The position numbers and the translations under genes are program-made. A DNA stretch of 64,000 nt from Planctomycetaceae bacterium. GTDB lineage: Bacteria > Planctomycetota > Planctomycetia > Pirellulales > Thermoguttaceae. Where the stretch lies: assembly GCA_012719125.1 (NCBI GenBank), contig JAAYAY010000061.1, positions 62,001-126,000 on the forward strand, in the 5' to 3' direction. Position 1 is the stretch's first letter. Every line of letters starts with the position of its first letter. The notes below the pieces were generated by a model that did not search any database, was not told the DNA's origin, and worked only from the letters and a program-made list of their open reading frames with translations. Of the stretch, positions 26,013 through 34,919 are shown in pieces.

Positions 26013-26311
26013 CGCCGGAGACCTCTCTGCGAAAGCCAATCGTGGCATTTCCCTGTCGCACCACGCACCGTCAGCCCCATCTATGCTGGTGTTATCCTTC
26101 GGCCGTGTCAAGAAACCCTTACGAGGATGCAGTTTCCGGAGACTTCCCGATAGTTCAAGCGACGCCTGCGAATTCATTCAGTCTCCGGAGAGGGGCGAGA
26201 ACCCACCCAGTCCATTTTGAGGGCGCAAACCGTCAGGGGCGCCATCTTCCACAGAATGGGGGCCCTGTACCTTGCATCCACTTGACAGGAGGAGTACAGT
26301 GGGACGCAGCA

Positions 26312-26360
26312 ATTGGGCACCGCCGATCGCGGATAGATATTGGGCACCGCCGATCGCGGA
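26312..26360. repeat. Tandem 22-bp direct repeat upstream of glycosyltransferase gene
   Basis: ATTGGGCACCGCCGATCGCG occurs at 26312 and again at 26339, each followed by GA, with a 27-base period. It lies 49 bases before the start of the glycosyltransferase gene and could be an operator or simple duplication. The remainder of 26013-26408 holds no gene I can support. Confidence 0.65.
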
Positions 26361-26408
26361 CAGGGCAATGAAAATGAAGCTGTCAAGCAACTCCGGGGGG
26401 TGTTATGC

Positions 26409-27356
26409 ATGGCAGAGGTCGAACTGTCGTTAGTCATCCCCGTCTACAACGGTAGCGAAACTGTTGCAGCCGTGGTTGAGGACGTTCGCGCAACGTTTTC
26501 CTCGTTGCGCTATGAGATTGTGCTGGTCAACGACGGCTCGCTGGACGCCAGCGAGGAAGTTTGCAGCCGTCTGGCCGCTTGCTATCCCGACACAGTGACG
26601 TTCGTTCAGCTTTCGCGGAACTTCGGCGAGCATGCGGCCGTATTGGCCGGCCTCCGCCGGACGCGGGGCCGGTTCGTGGTGACGCTGGATGACGACGGGC
26701 AGAATCCACCCGATCAGATCCCGCTCCTGCTCGATCACGCCCGGATGCACGATCTGGACGTAGTGTACGGGCGCTACCGCGAGAAACAGCACAGCCGTCT
26801 CCGTAATTGGGGAAGTTGGTTCACCAACGCGGTGGCGACGGTGGTCTTGAAGAAGCCGCCCGACCTGTACTTGTCGAGCTTCAAGGTCATGAACCGCTTT
26901 GTCGTGGACGCGGTGGGACGCTATACCGGCCCCTACCCTTACATCGACGGCCTGATCCTCCAGGTGACGCAGCGCATCGGCCAGGTCGAAGTGGAACATC
27001 GCGACCGACAGGCCGGCTGCAGCGGCTACAATCTCCGCCGTCTCGTGCGGCTGTGGTCGAACATGTTCCTCGGCTTCTCGATCGCACCTCTGCGATTGGC
27101 GACCCTCGGCGGTATGACGGTTTCGTTGTTGACTCTTGTACTTCTTGTTGCCATCGTCGTCGACAAACTGTTCTTTTCTCCGGACGTCACGGTCGGCATT
27201 CCGACCGTGCTTGTCTGCCTGACCTTCTTCGCCGGCGTACAGCTCTGGGTGCTTGGGATGGTCGGTGAGTACGTGGGGCGAGTGTTCCTTCAACTTCACG
27301 GCAAACCGCAGGCGTTAGTCCGTTATGAGCGCACCAACCACGGCAAACCTGCGTGA
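26409..27356 (+). CDS. GT2 family glycosyltransferase, DPM1/ArnC-like with two membrane helices
   Basis: The 315-residue protein has the GT-A start LSLVIPVYNGSETV, the nucleotide motif VLVNDGS and the metal-binding DDDGQNPP (DXD type). Near the C-terminus two membrane helices (LGGMTVSLLTLVLLVAIVV and IPTVLVCLTFFAGVQLWVLG) mark it as a polyprenyl-phosphate glycosyltransferase. It would transfer a sugar from a nucleotide donor to a lipid carrier at the inner membrane face. The ATG at 26409 opens the fold directly. It overlaps the next gene by 32 bases, the first link in a four-gene operon. Confidence 0.88.
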   Translation: MAEVELSLVIPVYNGSETVAAVVEDVRATFSSLRYEIVLVNDGSLDASEEVCSRLAACYPDTVTFVQLSRNFGEHAAVLAGLRRTRGRFVVTLDDDGQNPPDQIPLLLDHARMHDLDVVYGRYREKQHSRLRNWGSWFTNAVATVVLKKPPDLYLSSFKVMNRFVVDAVGRYTGPYPYIDGLILQVTQRIGQVEVEHRDRQAGCSGYNLRRLVRLWSNMFLGFSIAPLRLATLGGMTVSLLTLVLLVAIVVDKLFFSPDVTVGIPTVLVCLTFFAGVQLWVLGMVGEYVGRVFLQLHGKPQALVRYERTNHGKPA

Positions 27357-28344
27357 CTTCTACGCGGGCAAGCGGATTCTTATCACGGGAGGCGTTGGAT
27401 TCATCGGCAGCAATCTGGCAATCCGGTTGGTCGCACTCGGGGCAGAGGTAATGGTTGTCGATTCCATGATCCCGGCCTACGGCGCCAACCTCGCCAATCT
27501 GGAACCGGTGAGCGATCGAATCCGCGTCAACTTCTCCGACATTCGCGACCAACACACCATGTCCTACCTCGTCCGGGACCAGGACGTCGTCTTCAGTCTT
27601 GCCGGGCAGCTCAGCCACTTGGATAGCATGGTCGATCCGGCCACGGATCTCGACATCAACTGTCGCAGCCAGCTCTCGCTCCTGGAGAAGTGCCGAATGG
27701 GGCGGCCGGGAGTCAAAATCGTGTTCACCAGCACGAGGCAACTCTACGGACGCCCGCATTACCTCCCCGTCGACGAGAACCACCCCCTCCACCCCATCGA
27801 CATCAACGGTATCAACAACCTTGCTGCAGAACGTTACTACACCTTGTATCACGAGGTCTACGGCCTGAGGACGGTGAGCCTACGGCTGACGAACACCTAC
27901 GGGCCGAGGATGGATCTGCAAAGCAACTCCAAGGGGTTTCTCGGCATCTTTGTCCGCAAGGCCCTGTTGGGAGAGAAGATCCGGATCTACGGCGACGGGC
28001 AACAGCGTCGAGATTTCAACCACGTGGATGACGTCGTCGACGCCCTGCTCCTGGCCGGTGTGAGTGACGATATCAACGGCAAGTCCTTCAATCTGGGCTA
28101 TCCGCGATCCTATTCGCTCCAGGAACTTGCCGAATTGCTTCGCAGCCTGGCCTGCTTCGAGGTGGAGAATATTCCTTTTCCCCCCGAACGCAAGGCAATC
28201 GACATTGGAGACTATTACGCCGACTTCTCGGCCTATCGCAACGCCACCGGTTGGACGCCGCAGATCGACCTGCCGGAGGGCCTCGCGAAAACCGTGGAGT
28301 ATTTCCGGCAACATTGGGACAAGTACCTGCCGGCACCCGCATGA
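27325..28344 (+). CDS. NAD-dependent epimerase/dehydratase (extended SDR) with altered active site
   Basis: The 339-residue protein has the Rossmann motif ILITGGVGFIGSNLA near residue 18 and an FTSTRQLYG segment. The usual YxxxK active site is replaced: the aligned stretch reads INGINNLAAERYY, with Asn in place of both Tyr and Lys. A related subgroup with NGINK is known to me among SDRs, but here the Lys is also lost. It is embedded in an amino-sugar or glycan operon, so it may make or bind a nucleotide-sugar intermediate. It ends in an ATGA overlap with the aminotransferase gene. Confidence 0.85.
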   Translation: MSAPTTANLRDFYAGKRILITGGVGFIGSNLAIRLVALGAEVMVVDSMIPAYGANLANLEPVSDRIRVNFSDIRDQHTMSYLVRDQDVVFSLAGQLSHLDSMVDPATDLDINCRSQLSLLEKCRMGRPGVKIVFTSTRQLYGRPHYLPVDENHPLHPIDINGINNLAAERYYTLYHEVYGLRTVSLRLTNTYGPRMDLQSNSKGFLGIFVRKALLGEKIRIYGDGQQRRDFNHVDDVVDALLLAGVSDDINGKSFNLGYPRSYSLQELAELLRSLACFEVENIPFPPERKAIDIGDYYADFSAYRNATGWTPQIDLPEGLAKTVEYFRQHWDKYLPAPA

Positions 28345-29444
28345 TTCCTGTTTTTGACTACCTGCGCGGCTACCAGCAGATCCAAGGCGAGGTGGAAGCC
28401 GCCCTCAGGCGAGTGATTGCTTCCGGGCAGTTGATTCTCGGTCCGGAGGGAGAAGCGTTCGAACGCGAATTTGCCGCTTACGCCGGCGCTCGGCAGGCCG
28501 TCGCCGTCGCGTCCGGCACCGATGCAATCGTCATCGCCCTCCGTGCCTTGGGGATCGGCCGGGGGGACGAAGTGATCACGGTCTCGCACACCGCGGCGGC
28601 CACCGTCGGCGCCGTGCGGGAAGTAGGGGCTGTTCCCCGTCTGGTCGACGTCGACCGAGATTCGCTGCTCATCGATCCCGATCAGATCGAGGCCCATATT
28701 GGGCCCCGCACCCGCGCCATTCTTCCGGTGCACCTCTACGGCCGGCCGGCGGCGATCGACGCAATTGGCGCGATCGCCGCGCGGCACGGGTTGGCAGTTG
28801 TGGAAGATTGTGCCCAGGCCCACGGGGCGAGGGTCGCCGGCCGGCACGTGGGCACGTTCGGCGCGATCGGCTGTTTTTCGTTCTACCCCACCAAGAACCT
28901 CGGCGCCCTGGGCGACGGCGGATTGTGCGTGACCGACGACTCGCAACTCGCCGAGCGGATGCGGCAACTTCGCTTCCACGGGTTCGACGCCCGCCGCGTG
29001 TCGCAACTCGAAGGGCGGAACAGCCGGCTGGACGAGATTCAGGCCGCGATACTGCGGGTCAAGCTGCGTCATCTGGAAACCGGCCTCTCTGCGCGGCGGC
29101 GGATCGCAGGGGAGTACCTGCAAGGGCTCTCCGATGCTCGCCTTTCGTTGCCGGAGTGCGAGCCGGACACGAATCATGCATGGCATCTGTTTGTCGTCCG
29201 CACCCGCCAGCGGGCGCGGTTGATCGAGCATCTCACCCGCTCGCAAATTGGATACGGCATCCACTATCCCGTCCCCATTCACCTCATGCCGGCCTACTCG
29301 CATCTCGGCTATGCGCGGGGGTCCCTGCCCGTCACGGAGTATGCGGCCGAAGAAATCCTCTCCCTGCCGATGTTTCCCGAACTGGCAGCCGACGAAGTCC
29401 GAGCCGTCTGCCGGGCCGTACTCGATGCATTGCGAGATGAATGA
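28341..29444 (+). CDS. DegT/DnrJ/EryC1/StrS family sugar aminotransferase
   Basis: The 367-residue PLP enzyme shows the family signatures AVASGTDAIVIALRALGIG, VEDCAQAHGA and FSFYPTKNLGALGDGG, where the Lys is the PLP Schiff-base residue. The C-terminal LFVVRTRQRARL and GIGYHYP-type region are typical. It would transfer an amino group to a keto-sugar nucleotide. The ATG at 28341 overlaps the preceding stop, and its own stop overlaps the next gene. Together with the GT2 and SDR genes it suggests synthesis of a lipid-linked amino sugar. Confidence 0.92.
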   Translation: MIPVFDYLRGYQQIQGEVEAALRRVIASGQLILGPEGEAFEREFAAYAGARQAVAVASGTDAIVIALRALGIGRGDEVITVSHTAAATVGAVREVGAVPRLVDVDRDSLLIDPDQIEAHIGPRTRAILPVHLYGRPAAIDAIGAIAARHGLAVVEDCAQAHGARVAGRHVGTFGAIGCFSFYPTKNLGALGDGGLCVTDDSQLAERMRQLRFHGFDARRVSQLEGRNSRLDEIQAAILRVKLRHLETGLSARRRIAGEYLQGLSDARLSLPECEPDTNHAWHLFVVRTRQRARLIEHLTRSQIGYGIHYPVPIHLMPAYSHLGYARGSLPVTEYAAEEILSLPMFPELAADEVRAVCRAVLDALRDE

Positions 29445-30226
29445 TGGGCGTCATGCACGACGGCGAGTACCGGATCATGGCGGAAGTGGAGGCCGAACAT
29501 TGGTGGTATCGCGGCCTGCGCGATCTGATCGCCCGGCTGCTTGCAGTCCACGGGTACACGGCCCGCTCCGAACTGCGCGTGCTCGACGCCGGTTGCGGCA
29601 CCGGCGAGAACCTCCGCATGCTCGGCGGGCTGCTGCAAACCGCCTACCTGGGCGGTTTCGATCCGTCGCCCACGGCCCTGGATTATGCCCGCGGAAAGGC
29701 CCCCGGTGCCGACGTCTATCCGAGCGACGTCTGCGATCCGGTCTTTCATGCCGATCGCTACGATCTGGTGATCAGTTGCGACGTGCTGTACCTGACCGGC
29801 TTCGACGCCGCTCGCGAAGGGATGCGGCAAATCGTCGAGCGGATGGAACCGGGGGGCCTTGTGATGATCAACCTGCCGGCCTACCAGTGGCTCTTCAGCC
29901 GCCACGACGTGGCCGTCGGCACGCGGCAGCGGTTCACTGCGCGCCAGGTGGGGCGGTTCTTGGAATCGGTGGGGCTGAAGGTCGATCTCTTGACCTACCG
30001 GCTATGCGCCCTGTTTCCTGCCGTCGTGCTTGCGAGACTGCCGTCGATGCTGATTGCCCCGCGGGCCGGAGAGGTGCGTTCCGACCTGGCCTCGACGAAT
30101 CCGTGGACGGGCCGATGCCTGACTCGAATCCTGTCCTGGGAGAACCGTCTCATTCTCCGCGGCGTCAGATTCCCATGGGGATCGTCCGTGTTCGCCGTCG
30201 CCCGGCGTATTGGGCCTTCCGACTGA
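29441..30226 (+). CDS. Class I SAM-dependent methyltransferase
   Basis: The 261-residue protein has the SAM-binding motif VLDAGCGTGENLRML near residue 47, FDPSPTALDYARG, and the post-motif segment YDLVISCDVLYLTG. An early EAEHWWYRGLRDL segment is common in sugar or lipid methyltransferases. It is the last gene of the overlapping glycan operon and may methylate the sugar or lipid product. It ends 38 bases before the convergent DUF2079 gene. Confidence 0.88.
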   Translation: MMGVMHDGEYRIMAEVEAEHWWYRGLRDLIARLLAVHGYTARSELRVLDAGCGTGENLRMLGGLLQTAYLGGFDPSPTALDYARGKAPGADVYPSDVCDPVFHADRYDLVISCDVLYLTGFDAAREGMRQIVERMEPGGLVMINLPAYQWLFSRHDVAVGTRQRFTARQVGRFLESVGLKVDLLTYRLCALFPAVVLARLPSMLIAPRAGEVRSDLASTNPWTGRCLTRILSWENRLILRGVRFPWGSSVFAVARRIGPSD

Positions 30227-30264
30227 CTATCGTCCGACGTCGATCCGCATTCCGCAGGCGGGGT

Positions 30265-32397
30265 CTACCGATCCGGATGCGCAGACGGCTGTTCCGGTGC
30301 CCGATAGACGTAGATATCGTGCTCGGTGTGCACCAGGTCGAAGCCGGCCCGTTCTGCTTCTGCGGCGACAAACTGCATGTCCTCCTCGGACTGAGAGAAC
30401 TGTTCCCGCAGGTCGAGCACGACCCAGTCAAAGAGTTCCACCGCCGAACGGCCCGGTCCGGCCTGGTCGGCGAAGGCGGACCAGCGCTGGCGAGCCGTGT
30501 GAACCGGCTCGAGTCGCTCGACCATGAGCAGGTGAGCCGCTATCCGACCCGTGGCCAACACATGTGAGTCCTCGTCTCCGACACGGGCCACGATGCGGTC
30601 AAGGGAGGCGTTGCCCGCGGAGCCGACCCGACGGTTCTCGAATATCGTTTTGGTGTTGGTTTGGCCGGGATAGCTTGCGATGACCAATCCATTCAACGTC
30701 GGACTGCTCCACGGCATCGCGCCGAGCGTCAGCGAGGCAGTGAGACTCGCTGCCAGGGCACCGATGCCGCCAATCCACAGCCCCTGACCAGGCAGCGGCG
30801 CTCGCGCGGCTGGCGGATTGCCATCTTGCGGCCGGGGCCGGCAGCGGTCGCCGCCGATCGTCGCCCCGGAGATGGCGGCCGCAAACAGCACCGGCAGGGC
30901 CAGCGTTTGATACTGAAATGCAATGCTCGTGGCCGGCACAAAGTCCCATGCAACGAGCACTCCCAACGGCATGGCCGCTCCCAGAAGCGTCTTCCAGCCT
31001 CGCAAAAGATTGGAGATACCCAACGGCACGCTGAGCGCGAGCAGGAAGTTGACGCAGCGGTATCGGAATACGCTACCCCAGAATTGCTCGGGCCGCAGTA
31101 TCGGCGAAAGCACAACTTCCGCCGGCGTGTCGCCCAGATTGGCGAATCGGGCGGCCTCTTCATGTGAGAAGGGCGCCAGTTGGCAAATCGTGAAGAAATA
31201 GAGCATCGGCACGCCGGCCGTCAGCAACCACGCCCATGGCGGCAACGTGCCGGCAAGCGGAGCCTGGGCTCTCAAGCGTGAGACTGTTGTGCCGCGAATC
31301 CGCCGGTCCGACCAGGCGACGACCGTCATCACCAAGGCGAACCAGGCCAGGTTCACGGCGACGTAGTCCTGCCAGGTGCATGCAAAAACCGCCAGAAAGG
31401 CGGCGGTTATCTTCCGCCCTGCAACCAACGCAGAGATTGCCGCAAACAAGAGCACCATCGCGACACTGACCGGATGCCAGCCGTAGGAGTAGTTCAGGTT
31501 GAGTTGACTCACGGAGGGGAATACCAGGTAGGCCGCGGCCCAGACGCAGCCGGCGGCTGTGCCTCCGCCCAATCGCCGCACGATGAGATGAATGAAGACC
31601 GCCGGCAACGCCAGGCAAACGGCTTGCAGAACGATGAACAGCCGCACGTCGTGGGTCATGCCCCAGATCGGCGTCAACAAGGCAACCGCCGGGCAGAAAT
31701 GATCCCAGAAGGCCGGCAAGCCCGGAGTCTCCATCATAAATCCGCGTCCGGCCCAGGTGTTCGCCACACGCCAACCATATTGAGCGAAGTCGCAGTACCC
31801 AAGGAGATAATCACGAAAGGCGGTGAGGCCCTGAAACATCCACCACGCACAAGCTGCGATCGCCGTCACGACGACCACTGTGAGCGCAAGCTTGCTCGAT
31901 TTTCCCGGGGAATCGCCGGAAGGGAGCGTGTAGCCGGCCGCGATGGCCCGTGCCGCCGCCCCCGTCACACCGGCCAGGAGCAGCGGTTCGAAGAACGTAT
32001 GCGGAATGGGCATTCCGGCAAGCCGCAGAAAGCTGGCAAGCGGGATGATCCACGCCGCCAAGAGCCAGGCCGTTGGGGCCGACAAAGCCGCCGTATTGTT
32101 CGACCTGCCCGCTCGATAGGCAGCCCAGGCCAAGGTGGTTGCTCCAGCCACCAACAGAACCGCCCGGCTCAGTGGGAGCGCGACGACTCCCCAGACCGGA
32201 GGTATCGATGAAACCACGATATAGAGCAGGACCCAGTGCTCGCGAAGGACCAACAGCCCAGCCGCCCAGGCCCATCCGATCCCGGCAAGCACGGCCGCGG
32301 TACGACCGGCAAGCTCCGACGAGACTTGGCGTCGGTTGGGTGCGATCTGATCGCTACGCGGCAAGCGCCCCCCTGAAGTTCGTGTGCGGCGTCGCAT
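30265..32397 (-). CDS. DUF2079-type polytopic membrane protein
   Basis: The 710-residue protein has about 12 hydrophobic segments. The lumen-facing motif GYCDFAQYGWRVANTWAGRGF and the following DHFCPAVALLTPIW match DUF2079 membrane proteins, which look like GT-C-fold glycosyltransferases. A soluble C-terminal part after about residue 560 contains RYCD-like and LAPEQ-type residues with FDWVVLDLREQF. The start at 32397 is preferred over much longer upstream readings, which would run through the opposite-strand ABC permease gene. It could glycosylate a lipid or wall polymer, in line with the neighbouring operon. Confidence 0.8.
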   Translation of the reverse strand: MRRRTRTSGGRLPRSDQIAPNRRQVSSELAGRTAAVLAGIGWAWAAGLLVLREHWVLLYIVVSSIPPVWGVVALPLSRAVLLVAGATTLAWAAYRAGRSNNTAALSAPTAWLLAAWIIPLASFLRLAGMPIPHTFFEPLLLAGVTGAAARAIAAGYTLPSGDSPGKSSKLALTVVVVTAIAACAWWMFQGLTAFRDYLLGYCDFAQYGWRVANTWAGRGFMMETPGLPAFWDHFCPAVALLTPIWGMTHDVRLFIVLQAVCLALPAVFIHLIVRRLGGGTAAGCVWAAAYLVFPSVSQLNLNYSYGWHPVSVAMVLLFAAISALVAGRKITAAFLAVFACTWQDYVAVNLAWFALVMTVVAWSDRRIRGTTVSRLRAQAPLAGTLPPWAWLLTAGVPMLYFFTICQLAPFSHEEAARFANLGDTPAEVVLSPILRPEQFWGSVFRYRCVNFLLALSVPLGISNLLRGWKTLLGAAMPLGVLVAWDFVPATSIAFQYQTLALPVLFAAAISGATIGGDRCRPRPQDGNPPAARAPLPGQGLWIGGIGALAASLTASLTLGAMPWSSPTLNGLVIASYPGQTNTKTIFENRRVGSAGNASLDRIVARVGDEDSHVLATGRIAAHLLMVERLEPVHTARQRWSAFADQAGPGRSAVELFDWVVLDLREQFSQSEEDMQFVAAEAERAGFDLVHTEHDIYVYRAPEQPSAHPDR

Positions 32398-32489
32398 GTG
32401 GCCCAGTATCGGCGAACAGGGATGACGGGTCAATATCCCTCGGATTTCCTGCCGGTTCGGCACAATCCCCGACGACCGCAACGCAACAA

Positions 32490-32519
32490 TTGAGTTTGCT
32501 GCGAGATTCGTGGTACGAT
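32490..32519 (+). promoter_or_regulatory. Candidate promoter of the ABC permease gene
   Basis: TTGAGT at 32490-32495 and TACGAT at 32514-32519 are separated by 18 bases, about 85 bases before the start. A small hairpin (GCACGTCAACAAGACGTGC) lies between. Confidence 0.35.
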
Positions 32520-32604
32520 AGAGCCCGTCGTACCTTTCATTCAGCTTGTGCACGTCAACAAGACGTGCTCTATCAGCCTTCGGTGCCGTAAGGCACGCCG
32601 AGGA

Positions 32605-34203
32605 ATGATGCACCGGCCTGCCTACCTTTGCGCCCTTCTCCGCCGCCCTGCCGTGTGGCTCGGCGCCGTCTGCGTCGCGCTGGCGGCCGGTGCGCTGGGG
32701 CTCGACGCGAGGATTGGGTCGCTGGTCCGCAATACGGGTTGGCTGGTGCTGGGAACACTGGCCGTCAGCCTGCCGGTGGGAATCTTGGCCGCGGTGGCGA
32801 TTGCGCGGACCGCTGTGGCGGGCCGGCGATTGGCCGCGGCGGGGCTGGGGGCGATGCTGTTGGTGCCGGTATACCTGCAGGCGGCCGCCTGGCAGGCAGG
32901 CTTCGGACTGCAGGGATGGGTGACATTGAATTGGCATTGCGGTGCGTGGCTCGCGGGCATGCCGGCCGCCGTCTGGATCCATGGTCTGGCCGCAGTGCCG
33001 TGGGTGACGCTGATCGTCGCCGTGGGGCTGAAGCTTGTGGAGCCGGAGTTGGAGGAGCAGGCATTGCTCGATGCCTCGCCGGTGCGAGTGTTTTGGCACG
33101 TAACCCTGCCCGCCTGCTACGGGGCGATCGGTGTGGCGGCACTGTGGGTGGCGGTGACGACTTCGGCCGAGATGTCGGTGACCGATCTGTTCGCGGTGCG
33201 GACGTTTGCCGAAGAAATCTACACGCAGGCGGAGTCGGGGCCGCAGCCTGTGGATGGCGTGTTCATCGGTCCGCCCGGTTTCCTCGGTTGTCTGTTGACG
33301 ACGACGGCCATGATCCTTGTTGGCATGCTGCTGCTGATGCCGTTGGCTTCGGCGCGGCGTCCGCCGAGCCGGCGGCGGATGGTCGTGTATCGCCTGGGTC
33401 GCTTGAGACCTGTTGCTGTTTTGGTACTGGCAGTCCTTCTGGTTACGGTGATTGGCGTGCCGCTGGTCAATCTGTCGGCGAAGGCGGGGATTGTAGTGAC
33501 GCAAACGGAGACGGGGCGTGTGCGGCAGTGGTCGGCGGCCAAGTTTGCCGAGGTGGTCGCCATGGCGCCGAAGGAATATGGGGAGGAGTTCGGCTGGACG
33601 TTGCTGATCGGGTTGCTGGCCGCCACGGCAGCAACGGTCGTGGGTGCGGTATTGGCTTGGGCGGCACATCGCAGACGGACGGTTCGGGGTGTCGTGTGGT
33701 TTCTCACGGCGGCGGCGCTGGCGGTTCCCGGTCCGGTGATCGGGCTGGCGGTCATCTGGCTGGTCAACCGGCCGGGGATTCCGCTGTGCACGTTTCTCTA
33801 CAACCAGTCGATCTTTGCCCCGTGGCTGGCGCAGACGATTCGGGCCTTGCCCCCGGCGGTACTGATCATGTGGTTTGCCTTTCGCAGCATCCCGCCGGCC
33901 GTGCTGGACGCGGCTCGGGTGGACGGGGCCGGGCCGTGGTCGCAGTTGGTCCGGATCGTCTTGCCCATGCGATGGTCGGCCCTGCTGCTGGCCTGGTTGA
34001 CGTCGGCCGTGGTGGCCACGGGCGACCTGGGAGCGAGCGTGCTGACGGTTCCACCCGGGGTGACGACCCTGCCGATTCGGATCTTCACGTTGCTGCACTA
34101 CGGGGTGGAAGACGTGGTGGCGGGGATTTGTCTGGCGTTGGCGGTCGGGTTTGCGGCGGTGACGTTGTTGGCGGGTTGGTGGGTGCGGCGGTGGTTGGTG
34201 TGA
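32605..34203 (+). CDS. Two-domain ABC transporter permease (iron or thiamine type)
   Basis: The roughly 530-residue protein contains two copies of an ABC permease unit with about 12 membrane segments. The EAA-loop motifs are visible in each half: EEQALLDASPVRVFWHVTLP and LDAARVDGAGPWSQLVRIVLP. Fusions of this layout are found in Fe3+ (FbpB-like) and thiamine (ThiP-like) importers. No ATPase or binding-protein gene lies next to it, so it must work with partners encoded elsewhere. The start is one of two adjacent ATGs (32605 and 32608) behind a GAGGAAT sequence. Confidence 0.85.
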   Translation: MMHRPAYLCALLRRPAVWLGAVCVALAAGALGLDARIGSLVRNTGWLVLGTLAVSLPVGILAAVAIARTAVAGRRLAAAGLGAMLLVPVYLQAAAWQAGFGLQGWVTLNWHCGAWLAGMPAAVWIHGLAAVPWVTLIVAVGLKLVEPELEEQALLDASPVRVFWHVTLPACYGAIGVAALWVAVTTSAEMSVTDLFAVRTFAEEIYTQAESGPQPVDGVFIGPPGFLGCLLTTTAMILVGMLLLMPLASARRPPSRRRMVVYRLGRLRPVAVLVLAVLLVTVIGVPLVNLSAKAGIVVTQTETGRVRQWSAAKFAEVVAMAPKEYGEEFGWTLLIGLLAATAATVVGAVLAWAAHRRRTVRGVVWFLTAAALAVPGPVIGLAVIWLVNRPGIPLCTFLYNQSIFAPWLAQTIRALPPAVLIMWFAFRSIPPAVLDAARVDGAGPWSQLVRIVLPMRWSALLLAWLTSAVVATGDLGASVLTVPPGVTTLPIRIFTLLHYGVEDVVAGICLALAVGFAAVTLLAGWWVRRWLV

Positions 34204-34307
34204 CTGTGCGGGGGCTGGTGGGCGGGCTGGGGAGTAGAGATTGTTGACCGGACCGGCAAAAGCTGATACGATTGTATATATTCGTTCACCATAAGGAGTA
34301 CATGGCA

Positions 34308-34589
34308 ATGCCCTATTCCTTCCCAACAGAACTCCAACAGCTTGTTCAGCGTCAGCTGGCAACAGGGAACTATGCCAACGAGGACGAGGTGCTGTTGGAC
34401 GCAATGATCGCCCTGAACGAGCGAGAAGAGCTTCTTCAACAATGGAAAGCCGAGATTCGAAGCCGGATCGATTCACTCGACCGTGGCGAAGGGATCGAGT
34501 TGCAGGGCGATGATGCTTTGCAGGCATTTGCGGACGAAATCAAGTCGGAGGGGCGGCGAGCCTATGAAGCGAACAGGAGCATACCTTGA
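34308..34589 (+). CDS. parD: ParD-like antitoxin
   Basis: The 93-residue protein has the ribbon-helix-helix pattern of ParD/CopG antitoxins (YSFPTELQQLVQRQLATGNYANEDEVLLDAMIAL). The acidic C-terminal half would bind and neutralise the toxin. ATG 34308 lies nine bases from an AGGAG site; ATG 34302 in the same frame is an alternative. Its stop overlaps the toxin start by one codon-scale step (TTGA), so translation is coupled. Like other antitoxins, it probably represses its own operon. Confidence 0.82.
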   Translation: MPYSFPTELQQLVQRQLATGNYANEDEVLLDAMIALNEREELLQQWKAEIRSRIDSLDRGEGIELQGDDALQAFADEIKSEGRRAYEANRSIP

Positions 34590-34888
34590 GTCGCTTAACG
34601 CTTGCGCGCGGCGTGCGTGGGGATCTTCGCGGCATCTGGCGATACATCGGCATTGAGAACCAGAACCCTGACGCGGCGGACCGAGAGATCGACCGGATTA
34701 CCGCTGCATTCGGAGTACTGGCTCGTGAACCGTTGCTCGGACAAGCCCGGGAAGATCTCGCTTCTGGAGTTCGCTCATTTGTCGTCGGTTCTTACATCGT
34801 ACTCTACGCTCTTCAAGAACACGGAGTACGCGTTGTTCAGGTGGTGCACTCGGCACGGGATATCCAGGCGACTTTTCGACGACCGTGA
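34586..34888 (+). CDS. parE: ParE/RelE-family toxin
   Basis: The 100-residue protein has the ParE layout: an N-terminal strand LTLARGVRGDL, a helix IWRYIGIENQNPDAADREID, then GQAREDLASGVRSFVVGSYIVLY and a final strand VRVVQVVHSARDI. ParE toxins poison DNA gyrase, whereas RelE cleaves mRNA; this sequence is closer to ParE because it lacks an obvious catalytic set. The TTG start overlaps the antitoxin stop. The pair ends 31 bases from the second phage module. Confidence 0.85.
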   Translation: MSRLTLARGVRGDLRGIWRYIGIENQNPDAADREIDRITAAFGVLAREPLLGQAREDLASGVRSFVVGSYIVLYALQEHGVRVVQVVHSARDIQATFRRP

Positions 34889-34919
34889 AGGTCGGCTCTG
34901 GGGAGCCAACCTACAGGGG

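Noticed and set aside
30265-34527. A 1420-codon reading of the DUF2079 gene starting near 34527
   Set aside because: The first 700 codons lie exactly opposite the ABC permease gene and are rich in Arg, Gln, His and Pro without structure; ATG 32397 gives a protein of the expected kind.
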